Assembly: GCF_000369005.1 (NCBI RefSeq) | Contig: NZ_KB849765.1 | Span: 496,001 to 560,000, forward strand | DNA: 64,000 nucleotides | Reading direction: 5' to 3' | From: Acinetobacter beijerinckii CIP 110307 | Lineage (GTDB): Bacteria; Pseudomonadota; Gammaproteobacteria; Pseudomonadales; Moraxellaceae | Shown: in pieces, positions 1 through 9,060 of the stretch | Position numbering within the stretch: the first letter of the stretch is position 1 | Layout: each line of letters opens with the position of its first letter | Translations under genes and position numbers: made by a program | The notes under the pieces: generated by a model | What the model was told of the DNA's origin: nothing | Seen by the model: the letters and a program-made list of their open reading frames with translations, nothing else | Databases searched by the model: none

Positions 1-708
1 ATTAAAGTCAATTTCTTCACGACTTAACACCACCAAACTTGGAGCTTCTATCCGCTGGTTATCATTCAAAATCACCTCACCAGAGAGCACGATCACTAAT
101 GTGGTATGTCCTTCAGTCACATAAAATGTGTGGGCCTGACCTGCCACAATTTTGCCATCCCAAACATTGACTGGACTAAACGTTGTAGCTGCACCCGCTG
201 TATCTTGATATTGACCAGCAATCACACGTAATTCACTACCAACATCATCTAAGTCAATGCTTTGAATTTGAGTTGATTCAATTGCTTGATATTTTGCAGG
301 CGTCATTTTTGAATGCGCTGGCAAATTGACCCAGAGTTGAACCATTTCAAACAAACCACCATCATGAGCAAACTCAGGCGAATGAAATTCTTGGTGCAAA
401 ATACCACCACCCGCAGTCATCCATTGCACATCACCTGCTTTAATCGTACCACCGCCACCCGCTGAGTCTTTGTGTGTTACTTCACCTTGATAAGCAATTG
501 TAACTGTCTCAAAACCACGATGTGGATGTGTTCCAACGCCATGTTGCGCATTGGTTGGCTCAAAGCGATAAGGCGCTGCATAATCCAACAATAAAAATGG
601 ACTAATTGTTTGCCCTAAACGATCATAAGAGAATAAGTTATAAACAGGAAAACCATCGCCAACCCAATGCATGTGTTTGTTTTGGTACACACCAACAACT
701 TTCTTCAT
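1..708 (-). CDS. Pirin family protein (3' end cut by window edge)
   Basis: Reading the minus strand from the ATG at 708 gives 236 codons with no stop before the window edge, so the C-terminus is missing. The start has a good ribosome site (AGGAG, 8 bases upstream). The protein is a bicupin of the pirin/YhaK type. The N-terminal cupin has the metal-site residues of the family: HPHRG, then HQEFHS, with the Gly-rich AGGGILH between them. Bacterial pirins bind iron and some act as quercetin 2,3-dioxygenases; which applies here cannot be told. It is divergent from an isochorismatase-fold hydrolase and near a LysR gene, so the three may share regulation, which is inference. Family assignment is strong, function is open. 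Confidence 0.9.
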   Translation of the reverse strand, partial: MKKVVGVYQNKHMHWVGDGFPVYNLFSYDRLGQTISPFLLLDYAAPYRFEPTNAQHGVGTHPHRGFETVTIAYQGEVTHKDSAGGGGTIKAGDVQWMTAGGGILHQEFHSPEFAHDGGLFEMVQLWVNLPAHSKMTPAKYQAIESTQIQSIDLDDVGSELRVIAGQYQDTAGAATTFSPVNVWDGKIVAGQAHTFYVTEGHTTLVIVLSGEVILNDNQRIEAPSLVVLSREEIDFN

Positions 709-993
709 TTTGTTTCTCCTCTACGGTAGAAATTCTTTTCTTGAGCTTATTCTACGCTTCGGTAAGCAACACTTATAGAGATGGATTGGCAACACATTAT
801 TCTATATATAGGACAATGAAGCATTTTTAATACAACTAAAATCTATAATTTGGCTATCATCCTATTTTTAATATTGTTTATCTCATTTTTTGTACTTCTG
901 ACCTTTAAATTTTTTCATTAGCATTATTTCAAATAACACTTCCCATGAAGTAACGATCAATAAATTTTTTCCACAAATCACAAGGATATATTC

Positions 994-1620
994 ATGGCTC
1001 AAAATTACATTCGCTTAGACAAACACAATGCCGCTGTTTTACTGGTTGATCATCAAACTGGATTGCTTTCTTTGGTTCGCGACATTGATCCAGATAAATT
1101 TAAAAATAATGTGTTAGCGCTTGCAGATGCTGCCAAATATTTCAATTTACCAACCATATTAACAACCAGTTTTGAAAATGGCCCGAATGGTCCTTTAGTT
1201 ACTGAACTTAAAGAAATTTTTCCTGATGCGCCTTATATTGCACGTCCAGGTCAAATTAATGCATGGGACAATGAAGACTTCGTTAAAGCGGTTAAAGCAA
1301 CTGGCAAAAAACAATTGATTATTGCAGGTGTTGTGACTGAAGTTTGTGTGGCTTTCCCAACGCTATCAGCACTTGCTGAAGAATTTGAAGTTTTTGTAAT
1401 CACCGATGCTTCAGGTACATTTAATGCGTTAACCCGTGATGCAGCTTGGGATCGCATGTCTCAAGCAGGCGCTCAATTAATGACGTGGTTTGGTATGGCG
1501 TGTGAGTTACATCGTGACTGGCGTAATGATATTGAAGGCTTAGGAGCATTATTCTCGAACCACATTCCAGATTATCGCAACTTAATCAACAGCTATAATC
1601 AAAACACTGCACAAAAATAA
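994..1620 (+). CDS. YcaC-like isochorismatase-family hydrolase
   Basis: A 208-residue cysteine hydrolase of the isochorismatase fold. The nucleophile region VTEVCVAF places Cys118, and the acid LLVDHQTG places Asp19, matching the positions reported for E. coli YcaC. The segment INAWDNEDF and the C-terminal SNHIPDYRNL are also typical of the YcaC subgroup. The natural substrate of YcaC proteins is unknown, so no reaction is assigned. The ATG at 994 follows AAGGATATATTC, a good ribosome site. The gene lies between divergent pirin and a co-directional LysR gene, which may control both (inference). Confidence 0.88.
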   Translation: MAQNYIRLDKHNAAVLLVDHQTGLLSLVRDIDPDKFKNNVLALADAAKYFNLPTILTTSFENGPNGPLVTELKEIFPDAPYIARPGQINAWDNEDFVKAVKATGKKQLIIAGVVTEVCVAFPTLSALAEEFEVFVITDASGTFNALTRDAAWDRMSQAGAQLMTWFGMACELHRDWRNDIEGLGALFSNHIPDYRNLINSYNQNTAQK

Positions 1621-1630
1621 ATCGTTCACT

Positions 1631-1664
1631 GAAGATTAGAAGAGTTAATGCTATTCTAATCTTC
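1631..1664 (+). terminator. Hairpin after the YcaC-like gene, possible terminator
   Basis: An 11-bp perfect inverted repeat, GAAGATTAGAA (1631-1641) and TTCTAATCTTC (1654-1664), starts 10 bases after the stop codon. No T-tract follows, so it may be a weak terminator or an mRNA-end stabiliser, or it may lie in the LysR leader. Confidence 0.45.
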
Positions 1665-1692
1665 ATCTGAATATAGGACTAAAGCTGCCTTG

Positions 1693-2619
1693 ATGAACTC
1701 ATTTGATGATTTTCATTATTTTTATCTTGTGGTGAAACACGGCGGTTTTAGTGCTGCCAGTGAAGCAGAAAGTATCAGTAAATCTAAATTGAGCCGTCGT
1801 ATTATTGAGCTTGAAAATAAATTTAATGTGAATCTCATCCAACGAACCACACGGCATTTTAAAGTAACTGAACTGGGACAAGAGTTCTATGACGAATGTT
1901 GTAAAGTGATTGCTCAAGTTGAATGTGCAGAAAATGTATTACTGAAACAGAAAAGCGAACCACAAGGTTTAGTCAAAATCAGTTGCCCACCATTGATGAT
2001 GCACTTCCAAATTCGCAAATTATTAAATCAATTTTTAAAAACTTACCCTAAAGTTGAAATTGCCTTGGAGTTGACCAGTCGTCGTGTTGACGTGTTACAT
2101 GATGATATTGATATTGCAATACGTACCAGTTTTGAACCCAACGAAGACTCTAGTTTAATCATACGCGATGTGATTCAAACTGAACATTGTTTGGTCGCTG
2201 CACCTGAACTTTTACAGGGTAAACAAATCACACACTACTCTGAATTATCAGGTTATCCAAGTGTAGCTTTAGGGATTCAAAAAAACCAATATATATGGCA
2301 TTTATGTGGTGTCAATCATGATGAAACGGTCGATGTGCCTTATTCGCCGCGAGTACGAAGCAACGATTTGGCTGGTGTTTATTATGCTGTCAGTGATGGT
2401 TTGGGTATCGCAGATTTGCCCTATTTAACGGTTCAAGCTGACATTGAAAAAGGAAAGCTGATCCATATTTTACCCGAATGGAAGTCTAATCGAGGTACAG
2501 TGCAATTAGTCTATGCCTCGCGCAAAGGACAGCGTCTAGTGGTTGAAAAATTGCTTGAAATGCTGATTGAAAATTTAAGACGTTTGCCTGAAAGCCATCA
2601 CGGCTATAGCCCGACCTAA
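1693..2619 (+). CDS. LysR-family transcriptional regulator
   Basis: A 308-residue LysR regulator. Residues about 1-60 form the winged helix-turn-helix (FYLVVKHGGFSAASEAESIS through LIQRTTRHFKVTELG) and residues about 90-295 the periplasmic-binding-like effector domain (LVKISCPPLMMHFQIRKLL). A TTG lies immediately before the ATG; I take the ATG at 1693, with AGGA at about 1675 as the likely ribosome site. The gene sits 72 bases after the YcaC-like hydrolase and may regulate it or the divergent pirin gene. The effector cannot be inferred. Confidence 0.9.
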   Translation: MNSFDDFHYFYLVVKHGGFSAASEAESISKSKLSRRIIELENKFNVNLIQRTTRHFKVTELGQEFYDECCKVIAQVECAENVLLKQKSEPQGLVKISCPPLMMHFQIRKLLNQFLKTYPKVEIALELTSRRVDVLHDDIDIAIRTSFEPNEDSSLIIRDVIQTEHCLVAAPELLQGKQITHYSELSGYPSVALGIQKNQYIWHLCGVNHDETVDVPYSPRVRSNDLAGVYYAVSDGLGIADLPYLTVQADIEKGKLIHILPEWKSNRGTVQLVYASRKGQRLVVEKLLEMLIENLRRLPESHHGYSPT

Positions 2620-2624
2620 CAAAT

Positions 2625-2658
2625 AAAAAACGATCATGAATGGGCATGATCGTTTTTT
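2625..2658. terminator. Bidirectional rho-independent terminator
   Basis: A 14-bp stem, AAAAAACGATCATG (2625-2638) and CATGATCGTTTTTT (2645-2658), with loop AATGGG. It has A-runs and T-runs on the correct sides to end both the LysR gene (+) and gabD (-). Confidence 0.9.
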
Positions 2659-2692
2659 ATTAAACAGATTTGAGTGTTCAACCACCCAAGAT

Positions 2693-4141
2693 TTACTCAG
2701 ATAAATCCATACACAAGTACTTCATTTCGAGATATTCATCGATACCAAACTTTGAGCCTTCACGGCCTAAGCCTGATTGTTTAACACCGCCGAATGGCGC
2801 AACTTCATTTGAAATTGCTCCCGTGTTAATTCCAACCATGCCGTATTCAAGCGCCTCGCCCACTCGCCATTGACGAGCTGCGCTTTGAGTAAACACATAC
2901 GCCGCCAAACCAAATTCAGTGTCATTTGCCATTGCCACTGCGTCATCTTCAGTTTTGAAACGGAATAACGGCGCAAGTGGACCAAAGGTTTCCTCTTTTG
3001 ACACTTTCATATCTTGAGTAACATTGGTGAGTACTGTTGGTTCAAAGAAAGTACCACCTAACACTGAACGCTGACCACCAATACGGACTGTCGCGCCTTT
3101 TGCAGTCGCATCAGCAATATGTGACTGAACTTTGGCAATTGCATCTTCATCAATCAATGGACCTTGGGTTGATGTTTCCTGACGACCATCACCGACTTGT
3201 AGCTTAGACACAGCTTCGACTAAACGATCTGCCAAAGCATCATAGATACCATCTTGCACATAAATTCGATTCGCACAGACGCAAGTCTGACCACTATTGC
3301 GATATTTGCTCGCCATAATGCCCTGAACGGCTTGATCGAGATTGGCATCATCAAACACCAACACAGGTGCATTACCACCCAATTCGAGCGATAGTTTCTT
3401 AATCGTCGGCGCACATTGCTGCATTAAAATGCGACCCACTTGGGTTGAACCTGTAAAGCTCAGCTTGCGCACAATATCGCTCTCGCACAGCGTTTTACCG
3501 ACTTCAATCGCATCACCGCTAATATTTAACAAAATATCGGCAGGCAAACCTGCTTTTAAAGCCAACACTTCTAGTGCATACGCGGTCAAAGGCGTTTGTT
3601 CTGCTGGTTTGACCAACATCGAACAACCCGCAGCTATTGCTGGCGCAGCTTTGCGTGTGATCATCGCCGCAGGGAAATTCCACGGCGTAATTGCAGCTGT
3701 TACCCCGATCGCTTGTTTAATCACAAGCAAACGTTGGTTTGGCAATGTTGGCGTTAATACCTCACCATCAATACGACGAGCCTGTTCTGCAAACCAACGA
3801 ATGAATGAAGCAGCATAACCAATCTCACCACGTGCTTCAGCCAATGGTTTACCTTGCTCAGCAGTTAAAATCTGTGCGAGATTTTCTTTATGCTCAAGCA
3901 TCAATTGATACCATGCCAACAACACATCAGCACGAACTAAAGCAGTTTGCTTTTTCCATGTAGCTTGCGCTTGGGCTGAACGCTGAATCGCTGCTTCAAC
4001 ACCAGCACGGTCATAACTTTTCACCCATGCCAGTATTTCACCTGTCGCAGCATCTTTCACTTCGATATCGTTATGCGCGGCTGGTGCAGCTAGTGAAATA
4101 TCGGGGTGCTGTAATAAATACTGCAAATCGTTTTGAATCAT
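2693..4141 (-). CDS. gabD: Succinate-semialdehyde dehydrogenase (GabD)
   Basis: An NAD(P)-dependent aldehyde dehydrogenase of 482 residues, the normal GabD length. It converts succinate semialdehyde to succinate, the last step of GABA breakdown. The general-base glutamate is in LSLELGGNAPVLVF and the catalytic cysteine in NSGQTCVCANRIYV; the cofactor-binding ITPWNFPAAMITRK is intact. The start codon overlaps the gabT stop codon by four bases (ATGA), so the two genes are translationally coupled, gabT first. The transcript ends at the hairpin at 2625-2658. Substrate assignment rests on sequence type plus the gabT/gabR/gabP context. Confidence 0.95.
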   Translation of the reverse strand: MIQNDLQYLLQHPDISLAAPAAHNDIEVKDAATGEILAWVKSYDRAGVEAAIQRSAQAQATWKKQTALVRADVLLAWYQLMLEHKENLAQILTAEQGKPLAEARGEIGYAASFIRWFAEQARRIDGEVLTPTLPNQRLLVIKQAIGVTAAITPWNFPAAMITRKAAPAIAAGCSMLVKPAEQTPLTAYALEVLALKAGLPADILLNISGDAIEVGKTLCESDIVRKLSFTGSTQVGRILMQQCAPTIKKLSLELGGNAPVLVFDDANLDQAVQGIMASKYRNSGQTCVCANRIYVQDGIYDALADRLVEAVSKLQVGDGRQETSTQGPLIDEDAIAKVQSHIADATAKGATVRIGGQRSVLGGTFFEPTVLTNVTQDMKVSKEETFGPLAPLFRFKTEDDAVAMANDTEFGLAAYVFTQSAARQWRVGEALEYGMVGINTGAISNEVAPFGGVKQSGLGREGSKFGIDEYLEMKYLCMDLSE

Positions 4142-5430
4142 GCAGATTGCTCCACTGCTTGTGCACTGTCTGCTGTTAATGCTGCAAAACCTTGTTTTAA
4201 AATATCGAGACCTTGACGGAATTGCTCAGCAGGAATGGTTAACGGATATAGGAAACGAATGACATTACCGTATTTACCACAAGTGAGAATCAATAAACCA
4301 TGTTCCATGGCATAACTTTGTACTGCTTTTGCTTGTTCAGCTGTTTCTAGCTCGGCAGCAACCATTGAACCCAAAGCACGAATTTGAGTGACAACATCGC
4401 CTGAAGTTTCTTGAATTTCTTTTAAAACAGTAACCAACTCTGCACCCAGCTCATTGGCACGCTCACATAAGTTTTCTTCTTCGATTGCATCAATTACCGC
4501 ATGAGCAGCAGCAACTGCGATTGGACTACCTGCATAGGTACCTCCCAAACCGCCTGGGTTTGGTGCATCCATCACTTCGGCACGTCCCACTACACCTGAG
4601 ATTGGGAAGCCTCCACCCAAGCTTTTCGCCATCGTGATTAAATCTGCTTTGGTTTCATAATGATTCATGGCAAATAATTTGCCTGTACGGGCAAAACCAG
4701 ATTGCACTTCATCAGCGACCAATAAAATACCGTGCTTATCACACAAAGCACGTAAGCGTTTTAAGAATTCGGCAGGTACAACGTTGAAACCGCCTTCACC
4801 TTGTACAGGTTCAAGCACAATTGCCGCGACATCATGTGGGGCAATATCTTCGCTAAAAATATCTTCAACACTTTCAATCGCTGCTGCAACTGAAATACCT
4901 TTTTCTGGCACAGGATAACGCGCATGGAATACACCTGCAGGCATCACACCAAAGTCACGTTTATAAGGTGCTGTTTTACCTGTCATTGCCATAGTCATAA
5001 ATGAGCGACCATGGAAACCATTACCAAAAGTAATGATGCCGTGACGACCTGTATATGAACGTGCAATCTTCACTGCATTTTCAACTGCTTCTGCGCCTGT
5101 AGTGAAAAATGCTGTTTTCGCTGCACCTGCGATTGGCGCACGCTGATTAATGCGTTCAGCCAAAGCAACATAACTTTCATAAGGTGTCACTTGATAAGCC
5201 GTATGGGTAAATTTAGTCAGTTGCTCTGTTACCGCAGCGATCACTTTCGGATGACGATGCCCAGTATTGAGTACTGCAATACCACCTGCAAAATCGATAT
5301 ATTGCTTGCCTTCCTTGTCCCAAATGGTTGCATTTTCGGCTTTTTCTGCATACCACTGACACATCACACCTACGCCACGTGGGGTTGCTTGCTGTTTACG
5401 AACATTAAGTGCAGAATGTTGAGTGTCCAT
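4138..5430 (-). CDS. gabT: 4-aminobutyrate aminotransferase (GabT)
   Basis: A 430-residue class III PLP-dependent aminotransferase that moves the amino group of GABA to 2-oxoglutarate, giving succinate semialdehyde and glutamate. Family marks are FTTGAEAVENAVKIAR, the cofactor-contacting DEVQSGFARTG and the Schiff-base lysine in ITMAKSLGGGFPISG. It is the promoter-proximal gene of the gabTD operon. Its upstream region, shared with divergent gabR, carries the 74-bp block also found upstream of gabP, which suggests GABA-responsive control by GabR. Confidence 0.95.
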   Translation of the reverse strand: MDTQHSALNVRKQQATPRGVGVMCQWYAEKAENATIWDKEGKQYIDFAGGIAVLNTGHRHPKVIAAVTEQLTKFTHTAYQVTPYESYVALAERINQRAPIAGAAKTAFFTTGAEAVENAVKIARSYTGRHGIITFGNGFHGRSFMTMAMTGKTAPYKRDFGVMPAGVFHARYPVPEKGISVAAAIESVEDIFSEDIAPHDVAAIVLEPVQGEGGFNVVPAEFLKRLRALCDKHGILLVADEVQSGFARTGKLFAMNHYETKADLITMAKSLGGGFPISGVVGRAEVMDAPNPGGLGGTYAGSPIAVAAAHAVIDAIEEENLCERANELGAELVTVLKEIQETSGDVVTQIRALGSMVAAELETAEQAKAVQSYAMEHGLLILTCGKYGNVIRFLYPLTIPAEQFRQGLDILKQGFAALTADSAQAVEQSA

Positions 5431-5513
5431 TTTATTCCCTCATATTTCATCATCAGTTACAGCTTTAGTCTTACATCCCAAGGGTCGATTTTTAGGATGC
5501 GATACAATGACTG

Positions 5514-5587
5514 CCTATAGCTGTAATTTCGCTCGTCTGAAGGCAAGTGACGAGAGCCATTTTTAAAGTCTAGGAGAGAGCCAATTG
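5514..5587. promoter_or_regulatory. Shared operator block, copy 1 (gabT/gabR intergenic)
   Basis: A 74-bp stretch that aligns without gaps to 8744-8817. Common parts are CCTATAGCT-TAATTT at the left, GAGAGCCATTTTT at 5552-5564 and GAGAGCCAATTG at 5576-5587. The two GAGAGCCA copies are direct repeats with a 24-bp period, as expected for MocR/GabR dimers, which bind direct repeats. The second copy overlaps the gabR ribosome site and ends in its TTG start codon. On the minus strand, TTACAG, a 16-bp gap and TATCGC is a possible gabT promoter running out of the left end. Confidence 0.7.
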
Positions 5588-7084
5588 CGTAGTTTACTTG
5601 GAGATCATTTGCTACAAAGACTCCAACAGGACACTGAGGGAAAACTACATCAGCGCCTTTTCCGCTGTTTACGCGCTGCCATTATTGATGGCGTGGTTCA
5701 ACCGATGACACGGTTGCCTGCTTCGCGGGATTTAGCCAGCGAAATTCACGTCTCACGAAATACCGTTTTAACGGCGTATGAACAATTACAAGCAGAAGGT
5801 TATTTAGAAGCGCGGACAGGGCATGGCACATGGGTCGCAGAAAAACTGCCTGAAAGTTTCTTAAATACCAAGAATAAAAAGAAAGCTCCTGAGCTGACAA
5901 AAGTTCAAAGCTCATACGTGCTATCACAACGCGGCTCAAACTTATTGGGTTATGCCGCTGCATCACCGCATCAATGGGGAGCCTTTGTACCTGGTGCACC
6001 AGATGTAACCGAATTTCCTCATCATATTTTTAGTCGTATACAAGCGCGTTTAAGTCGCGAACCTGATGTCAATCGACTCATTTATAGCAATGCAGGTGGC
6101 TGCATTGAACTACGCAGTGCCTTGGCTGATTATTTACGTGTCGCTCGTTCAGTACAATGTGATGCAGACCAAATAATTATTACTGAGGGGATTCATCAAG
6201 CGATTGATTTAGTATCTCGCGCGCTCAGCGATATTGGTGATCATATTTGGATTGAAGATCCGGCTTATTGGGGGATGAGGAATACGTTGCGAATTAATGG
6301 CGTACACATTCAACCCATGCCTGTAGATGTGGAAGGTATTATTCCTGAACAACAGCCCAAACAGCCCCCTAAATTAATTTTTGTGACCCCATCTCACCAA
6401 TATCCATTGGGTTCACATTTAAGTTTAGATCGACGTAGACAACTCATCCAGATTGCGCGTCAGCACAATAGCTGGATTGTGGAAGATGATTATGACAGCG
6501 AATTTCGTTTTTCAGGTCAGCCTTATCCTTCACTACAAGGCTTAGAGAACAATGCGCCTGTGCTCTACATGGGCACTTTTAGTAAAACGATTTATCCATC
6601 TTTACGCATTGGTTATTTAGTTGTACCTAAACCGCTGTTCTCACCTTTACGTATCGTTGCCGCTGAACTGTATCGTGGCGGACATTTACTCGAGCAAAAA
6701 GCACTCGCTGAATTTATTCGTGAAGGTCATTACGAAGCACATATTCGACGTATGCGCTTGCTGTATGGCAAACGTCGGGATTATTTGGTCAGTTTAATTC
6801 AACGTTATCTTGGATCTGAGTTTATTCATGAATACGATGAAGCGGCGGGTTTACATTTGGTTTTAAAATTACCAGATCATTGTGATGATGTTGCTATCGC
6901 GGCAACTGCACTGGAACGTGGCGTCAAAGTACGTCCACTTTCTCAATACTATATGCAGTCACATGCACATGCCCAACGCGGTTTGCTGATGGGCTTTGCT
7001 TGTGTCAATGAAAAAGATATGGTGATGGCATTTGGTGTGTTATTACAATGCTTACGAGAAGCAAAAGTTCCTACACTCAATTAA
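5585..7084 (+). CDS. gabR: GabR-like MocR-family transcriptional regulator
   Basis: A 499-residue MocR-type regulator. Residues about 10-85 form a GntR-type winged helix (LRAAIIDGVVQPMTRLPASR, HVSRNTVLTAYEQLQAEGYL). The rest is a class I aminotransferase-fold domain with the PLP lysine in GTFSKTIYPSLRIGYLVVP and the motif VEDDYDSEFRF. The start is the TTG at 5585: AGGAGAG precedes it at a good distance, and the next ATG would remove the DNA-binding helices. It is divergent from gabTD and probably activates gabTD and gabP with GABA and PLP, and controls itself through the operator that contains its start codon. Confidence 0.88.
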   Translation: MRSLLGDHLLQRLQQDTEGKLHQRLFRCLRAAIIDGVVQPMTRLPASRDLASEIHVSRNTVLTAYEQLQAEGYLEARTGHGTWVAEKLPESFLNTKNKKKAPELTKVQSSYVLSQRGSNLLGYAAASPHQWGAFVPGAPDVTEFPHHIFSRIQARLSREPDVNRLIYSNAGGCIELRSALADYLRVARSVQCDADQIIITEGIHQAIDLVSRALSDIGDHIWIEDPAYWGMRNTLRINGVHIQPMPVDVEGIIPEQQPKQPPKLIFVTPSHQYPLGSHLSLDRRRQLIQIARQHNSWIVEDDYDSEFRFSGQPYPSLQGLENNAPVLYMGTFSKTIYPSLRIGYLVVPKPLFSPLRIVAAELYRGGHLLEQKALAEFIREGHYEAHIRRMRLLYGKRRDYLVSLIQRYLGSEFIHEYDEAAGLHLVLKLPDHCDDVAIAATALERGVKVRPLSQYYMQSHAHAQRGLLMGFACVNEKDMVMAFGVLLQCLREAKVPTLN

Positions 7085-7112
7085 TCATCAATCAACTCTA
7101 AATTTTAATAAA

Positions 7113-7141
7113 AAAGAGCCTCTATAATAAAGAGGCTCTTT
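7113..7141. terminator. Bidirectional terminator between gabR and gabP
   Basis: An 11-bp stem, AAAGAGCCTCT (7113-7123) and AGAGGCTCTTT (7131-7141), flanked by A-run and T-run. It serves the convergent genes gabR and gabP. Confidence 0.9.
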
Positions 7142-7153
7142 TATTTTCAAAAA

Positions 7154-8596
7154 TTAAACTAATTTTTCTTCATGTACTTGGCTTAAGTGCGACGCTCGAC
7201 GTTCTTCTCCCCAACGCAATTTTTGTGAGACAAAACCAAAGAATACGATAATGCCAAACAGTGCTGTGGTATAGATGACTTCTTTGAAATAAGTACCTTC
7301 AATCAACATGGTGAGAATTGCACCGATGATCGCAAAGATCACCAGATAAGTTATATAAGGAAATAACCACATTTTAAACTCAATAGGCGTGCCTTCTGCT
7401 TCAAGCTTTTTACGCATACGCAGCTGAGAATATGCAATCGTCAAGTACACATACAGTGTTGCAGCACCTGTGGTTAACATGAAAAAATCGTAGACATTCA
7501 TACTTTCCGTAGCCGTTAAAATCACAGCAATCACTGAGAAAAAGCACGACACAATCACCCCAACCCAAGGGCTGCTCTTACTATTCACAGAGCCAAAACT
7601 TTTCGGTGCATCACCGCGTTTTGACAATGAAAATAACATACGAGAACAGGTATACAATGCTGAGTTAAAACAACTGCATACTGAAGTTAAAACCACGAAG
7701 TTCACGATATGACGCGCTTCTGGAATACCCAGTGCATTTAAGGTCACACTATAGGTTCCCCAAGTTGAGTCTTTTAATAATTCGTTATTATGTGGAATCA
7801 AACAAACCGCAACAAACATTGAACCGACGTAAAATAGTACAATCCGCCACACCACTGAGTTAGAGGCTTTACGAATTTCTTTAGAAGGATTTTCAGACTC
7901 TGCCGCCGCGACGGTGACAATCTCCGCTCCGATATAAGCAAACATGACTCCAAGTAACGCCGTAATCACGGATGATGCACCATTGGGCATAAAGCCTTGC
8001 GCAGTTAAATTACTGACACCAGAAGCAGATGCATCTCCCCATGGCCATAAGTGCATAATGGCTAAACTACCGATCACAAGGAATATCACAATCGCAATCA
8101 CTTTGATGAGTGCAAACCAAAACTCAAACTCACCATAATTTTTTACGTTTTGTAAATTTACAGCGACTAATCCAACAATCACTAGAACCATGTAGGCCCA
8201 AATTGGAATAAACGGAAACCAACTATTTAAAATTTTTCCAGCCACATAGGCTTCCCATCCCATCAGCATCGCTAAGGTACACCAATATAGCCAACCGATG
8301 GAAAAACCGGCCCAACGACCAATCGCACGATCGGCATAAGTTGAAAATGAACCACTGTCAGGATTTAAAACCGCCATTTCACCTAACATGCGCATAATGA
8401 ACCAAACCAGTAATCCACCTAAAGCATAAGTGAGAAACACCACTGGTCCTGTGTTGTAAATAATGCTGCCTGAACCGACAAATAAAGAACCACCGATCAC
8501 ACCAGCAATTGAAATCATGGTGAGATGGCGTGATTGAAGTCCATGTTTTAAATTTTGGGAGAGATTGGCTTCAGAACCATGTTGATGTGCTGCCAT
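7154..8596 (-). CDS. gabP: GABA permease (GabP-like APC transporter)
   Basis: A 480-residue inner-membrane amino-acid permease of the APC superfamily with about 12 hydrophobic segments. The N-terminal segment RHLTMISIAGVIGGSLFVGSG is the AAT-family signature, and FAYIGAEIVTVAAAESENP is the conserved stretch around helices 6-7. It is convergent with gabR and part of the GABA gene cluster, so GABA is the likely substrate, imported with protons as in E. coli GabP. Specificity within the AAT family is inferred from context. The leader is long: the repeated operator block lies 148-221 bases upstream of the ATG. Confidence 0.88.
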   Translation of the reverse strand: MAAHQHGSEANLSQNLKHGLQSRHLTMISIAGVIGGSLFVGSGSIIYNTGPVVFLTYALGGLLVWFIMRMLGEMAVLNPDSGSFSTYADRAIGRWAGFSIGWLYWCTLAMLMGWEAYVAGKILNSWFPFIPIWAYMVLVIVGLVAVNLQNVKNYGEFEFWFALIKVIAIVIFLVIGSLAIMHLWPWGDASASGVSNLTAQGFMPNGASSVITALLGVMFAYIGAEIVTVAAAESENPSKEIRKASNSVVWRIVLFYVGSMFVAVCLIPHNNELLKDSTWGTYSVTLNALGIPEARHIVNFVVLTSVCSCFNSALYTCSRMLFSLSKRGDAPKSFGSVNSKSSPWVGVIVSCFFSVIAVILTATESMNVYDFFMLTTGAATLYVYLTIAYSQLRMRKKLEAEGTPIEFKMWLFPYITYLVIFAIIGAILTMLIEGTYFKEVIYTTALFGIIVFFGFVSQKLRWGEERRASHLSQVHEEKLV

Positions 8597-8743
8597 ATCA
8601 TTTTCCTTAACCTATGAAGATATAAACAACTCAAGACTTCAAATGCTCGATATTGTTTGAATATCTCCTAAAAATTGTGTCACTCAATCCATCTCTCATC
8701 ATGAAAGAAATATAGCTCAAGCGACGCTTCCGTATGCATACTT

Positions 8744-8817
8744 CCTATAGCTTTAATTTGTCGTTTTGGCTCTGAAGAAACGAGAGCCATTTTTATAATA
8801 AAAGAGAGAGCCAATTG
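8744..8817. promoter_or_regulatory. Shared operator block, copy 2 (upstream of gabP)
   Basis: The counterpart of 5514-5587, in the same orientation relative to the gene on its left. GAGAGCCA occurs at 8782-8789 and 8806-8813, again with a 24-bp period, and the block ends in CCAATTG. An extra inverted copy, TGGCTCT at 8767-8773, faces the first repeat here. On the minus strand TTAAAG, a 16-bp gap and TACGGA sits at the same place as the proposed gabT promoter. Confidence 0.7.
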
Positions 8818-9004
8818 AAAAAATTATGCACAAAAATGGAGAACTTTACTTTTAAAGGAAAAGCCCATATTTAAAAATTCTGTATTTATTATTTATTGAA
8901 TAAAATATAAATCAAATACTTAAATAAAAACTATGATTTATTTTTTACTCATTCATTGAAATGTTCTTGCTGACTTTGCTCCAATTTTTTTTCTAGAAAC
9001 CATT

Positions 9005-9042
9005 AAAAAAGCCCTATCTTAGTTTTAAGAGAGGGCTTTTTT
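9005..9042 (-). terminator. ssb terminator
   Basis: An 11-bp stem, AAAAAAGCCCT (9005-9015) and AGGGCTTTTTT (9032-9042), just after the ssb stop codon, with the T-run on the minus strand. Confidence 0.88.
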
Positions 9043-9060
9043 ATCACCTAAACCAACCAG

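Larger units (their letters stand above)
8597..9060. other. 464-bp intergenic region gabP-ssb
   Basis: Contains the operator block (8744-8817) and the ssb terminator (9005-9042). From 8818 to 9004 the sequence is very AT-rich; I see only a 19-codon open frame after the TTG at 8815, with no resemblance to GabR or to any family I know. Confidence 0.6.

Noticed and set aside
3342..3818. Open frame of 158 codons on + inside gabD
   Set aside because: It lies wholly antisense to a well-conserved dehydrogenase gene, has no ribosome site and no family similarity.
8815..8874. Short ORF after the TTG at 8815, as a duplicated gabR start
   Set aside because: The likeness to gabR ends at the operator; the following 19 codons are unrelated and lack conservation marks.
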